64,000 bases of DNA. Source: Inhella inkyongensis. Its GTDB lineage: Bacteria; Pseudomonadota; Gammaproteobacteria; Burkholderiales; Burkholderiaceae_C. The position numbers and the translations under genes are program-made. The stretch's first letter is position 1; each line of letters starts with the position of its first letter. Location: positions 2,046,001 to 2,110,000 of the forward strand of contig NZ_CP040709.1 in assembly GCF_005952805.1 (NCBI RefSeq). Reading direction: 5' to 3'. The notes under the pieces are model-generated. The model was not told the DNA's origin. It did not search any database and was given only the letters and a program-made list of their open reading frames with translations. Positions 61,882-64,000 of the stretch are shown here, in pieces.

Positions 61882-63846
61882 TCAGCGCCCGCGCAGAAAC
61901 AGGGCGTCCAGGTCGCGCATCGTCAACTGTCGCCAGGTGGGGCGGCCGTGATTGCACTGATCGGCGCGCTCGGTGGCTTCCATATCGCGCAGCAGGGCGT
62001 TCATTTCCACCAGGCTGAGTTGCCGATTGGCGCGCACAGCCGCGTGGCAGGCCAGCGTGGCAAGCAGATCGTGCTGTGCACGCTCCAGCACGGCGCTGCC
62101 GCCGAATTGGGCCAGGTCGGACAGCACTTGGCGACTCAGGGCCAGCAGATCGGCGCCCTCCAGCAGCGCAGGGCGGCTGCGCAGGGCCAGTTGCTGGCGG
62201 CCGATGGGGCTCAGATCAAGACCCAGGGCCAGCAGGGCCTCGGCATGGGCCTCGGCGCAGGCCATCTCTTCGGCCGAGGCCACAAACACCAAGGGAATCA
62301 GCAGCGGCTGGGCATCCATGCGCCGCGCCAGGGCGGCTTTCAGCCGCTCGTAGAGCACGCGTTCATGGGCGGCATGCATGTCCACCAGCACCAGGCCTTG
62401 GCGGTTCTCGGCCAGGATGTAGATGCCCTGCAACTGGGCGAGTGCGCGGCCAAGCGGCCATTCCTCAGGCCCAGTGGTCGTAACCATGGCCGTGGCCGCG
62501 GACGTGGCCCCATCGGAGACAGTGGGCGCGTCACGCGCACTGGGTGCAGCCTCCAACGTGCGCGCCAACCAGGCGTCACGTGCCGGCGGGGCGGGGCCCT
62601 CGGCGGCAGCTGCACTGCTCGGAGTCGCCCTAAAAAGACTCGAGCCTGCGGAAGAGGGCGCGCTGAAGCTGCTGGGCTGGGTCATCCAGTCCAATCGGCT
62701 CTGCTGCACCGGCATCGGTGGGGGCGGGGCCCAGCCTGAAGCTGGCGAGGGCTCCCGTGCACTCAGGGTTGAGGCCGGCGCTTCGCTCTCGGTGCTGATC
62801 TGGCTGCGAGAAGCAGCCAAGGCCTCGACGGCCAGGCGTCGCAACTGCTGGTGCAGGCCGCGGCTGTCACGGAAGCGCACCTCGATCTTGGTCGGGTGCA
62901 CATTCACGTCCACCAATTCGGGCGCGATGTCGATGGCAATGAAGTAGCTGGGCTGACGCTGGCCGTGCAGCACGTCATCGAAGGCCGAACGCAGCGCGTG
63001 AGCCAGGGTGCGATCGCGCACAAAGCGGCCGTTCACATAGAGATATTGCTGGTCGGCGCGGCTGCGGGCGGCCTCGGGCAGGCCCACCCGGCCTTGGATC
63101 CGCAAGGCGGGCACTTCCCAGGCCAGAGCGCGGCTGCTGGCCACGAACTCAGCGCCCAGCACATCGCTCAGGCGCTGCTCGGCACTGCTGGCTCGCCACT
63201 GCTCAATCAGCTTGCCTTCGGCCCACAGGGCAAAACCCACCCCGGGGTAGGCCAGGGCGATACGACGCAGGGTTTCCACGCAGTGCGCCTGTTCGGTGGC
63301 GTCGGTTTTCAGAAACTTGCGCCGTGCCGGGGTGTTGAAGAAGAGTTCGCGCACCTCGACCGTGGTGCCCCGTGCCCGCGCCGCAGCGCGCAACTCGCCC
63401 GAGCGGGCGTCCAAGCGGGTGGCGTGCTCAGCACCGGCACAGCGGCTGGTGATGCTCATATCCGAAATGGAGGCCATCGCGGCCAGGGCCTCGCCGCGAA
63501 AGCCCATGGTGGCCACCGACTCCAACTCGCGCAAATCGCGGATCTTGCTGGTGGCATGGCGTTTGAGTGCCAGCGGCAGCTCCTCGGCCGGGATGCCGCC
63601 GCCATCGTCCTCCACCGTGACGGCGCGCACGCCGCCGCCCATCAAGCGCACAGTGATCTGGCTGGCGCCCGCGTCAATGGCGTTGTCCAGCAACTCGCGC
63701 ACCACGGAGGCCGGGCGTTCCACGACTTCACCGGCGGCAATCTGGCTGATCAGCTCGTCGGGCAGTTCGGCAATGCTGCGGCGGGCGGCCCGACCGTCGG
63801 ACACGGAGGCGGCGGGGGCCGACTCCAGGGTCGGGATCTCATTCAT
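61882..63846 (-). CDS. mutL: DNA mismatch repair protein MutL
   Basis: A 654-residue GHKL ATPase that links mismatch recognition to incision. The N-terminal domain has [20 protein letters not shown] with [11 protein letters not shown] (E51, N55), DDGGGIP and [11 protein letters not shown]. The C-terminal dimerisation domain has [16 protein letters not shown], close to the metal-binding endonuclease motif DQHA(x)2E(x)4E with Met for Gln, and a late CNHGRP. This agrees with incision by MutL itself, as in bacteria without MutH. A Pro/Ser-rich linker joins the halves. The start is the ATG at 63846. Confidence 0.95.
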   Translation of the reverse strand: MNEIPTLESAPAASVSDGRAARRSIAELPDELISQIAAGEVVERPASVVRELLDNAIDAGASQITVRLMGGGVRAVTVEDDGGGIPAEELPLALKRHATSKIRDLRELESVATMGFRGEALAAMASISDMSITSRCAGAEHATRLDARSGELRAAARARGTTVEVRELFFNTPARRKFLKTDATEQAHCVETLRRIALAYPGVGFALWAEGKLIEQWRASSAEQRLSDVLGAEFVASSRALAWEVPALRIQGRVGLPEAARSRADQQYLYVNGRFVRDRTLAHALRSAFDDVLHGQRQPSYFIAIDIAPELVDVNVHPTKIEVRFRDSRGLHQQLRRLAVEALAASRSQISTESEAPASTLSAREPSPASGWAPPPPMPVQQSRLDWMTQPSSFSAPSSAGSSLFRATPSSAAAAEGPAPPARDAWLARTLEAAPSARDAPTVSDGATSAATAMVTTTGPEEWPLGRALAQLQGIYILAENRQGLVLVDMHAAHERVLYERLKAALARRMDAQPLLIPLVFVASAEEMACAEAHAEALLALGLDLSPIGRQQLALRSRPALLEGADLLALSRQVLSDLAQFGGSAVLERAQHDLLATLACHAAVRANRQLSLVEMNALLRDMEATERADQCNHGRPTWRQLTMRDLDALFLRGR

Positions 63847-63905
63847 AGGGCCAATTGTAGGGAGGGGGCCATGCCCCCCTGGGCTTGCCCTGAGAATGCG
63901 CGCCC

Positions 63906-64000
63906 ATGGAAACGCTGAACTTCTTGATCGATTTCATCCTGCATGTGGACCAGCACCTGGCCAATTTTGTGGCGGCCTATGGGGTTTGGGTCTACGCGCT
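63906..64000 (+). CDS. DedA family membrane protein (partial, start only)
   Basis: Only 31 codons are visible, [20 protein letters not shown] then [11 protein letters not shown]. This is the usual N-terminus of DedA-family membrane proteins, which in other bacteria act in lipid recycling and envelope homeostasis. The gene runs off the right edge. It diverges from mutL across 59 bases, where GGAGGGGGCC/GGGGGCATGGCCC-type repeats surround a short hairpin. Confidence 0.82.
   Translation, partial: METLNFLIDFILHVDQHLANFVAAYGVWVYA

Noticed and set aside
59918..61951. Plus-strand open frame of 677 codons with Ala/Arg repeats
   Set aside because: It is the shadow of the repeat-bearing pseudouridine synthase on the other strand, and it crosses the tandem repeat and intergenic DNA.

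Overview
The window is a 64 kb piece of a high-GC betaproteobacterial chromosome. The run dapD-dapC-queF-smc-zipA-ligA, the ZipA type, the unimodular QueF, the FeeM-like acyltransferase and the PEP-CTERM regulatory genes point to Burkholderiales, probably the Rubrivivax/Roseateles/Inhella area. That placement is inference; no rRNA gene is present. Most of the window is ordinary, tightly packed housekeeping DNA with many 1-4 base stop/start overlaps.

Layout. 1-9.1 kb: lysine synthesis (dapD, dapC) and queF leftward; smc, zipA and ligA rightward. 8.8-14.2 kb: an accessory island directly behind ligA. It holds two tandem copies of a cassette: the 3' end of ligA followed by a gene encoding two HINT (intein/hedgehog-type autoprocessing) domains. 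Copy A ends in a truncated effector. Copy B continues into an AT-richer, nuclease-like domain and then a metzincin protease fused to an adhesin-like fragment. 14.2-25 kb: TonB receptor, glutathione transferase, CysB-like regulator with a CbiX-type chelatase, lptG/lptF, pepA-holC, and an amino-acid-type binding protein with a clear terminator. 25-35 kb: an exopolysaccharide/PEP-CTERM-associated operon: sugar transferase, PrsK-like kinase, PrsR-like sigma-54 activator, PrsT-like TPR lipoprotein, an N-acyltransferase with a PilZ domain, and a trypsin-like protease. 35-48 kb: dusA, rdgC, an S12 hydrolase, a carotenoid oxygenase, rpiA, an acyl-CoA dehydrogenase/thiolase pair and several small enzymes. 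48.07-48.35 kb: a 273-bp MITE with IS5-type target duplication. 48-64 kb: thioesterase, exonuclease III, PPi-type phosphofructokinase, folA-thyA, a CcdAB toxin-antitoxin pair, an ABC half-transporter, an SPFH operon with a palindromic operator, miaA, a pseudouridine synthase with seven RG-rich repeats, mutL, and the start of a DedA gene.

The most unusual part is the ligA/HINT island. The second ligA fragment differs from ligA almost only at synonymous sites. It therefore seems to come from a functional ligA of a relative rather than from decay of a local duplicate. This suggests that the end of ligA serves as a homologous landing site where self-processing effector cassettes are exchanged and stacked.
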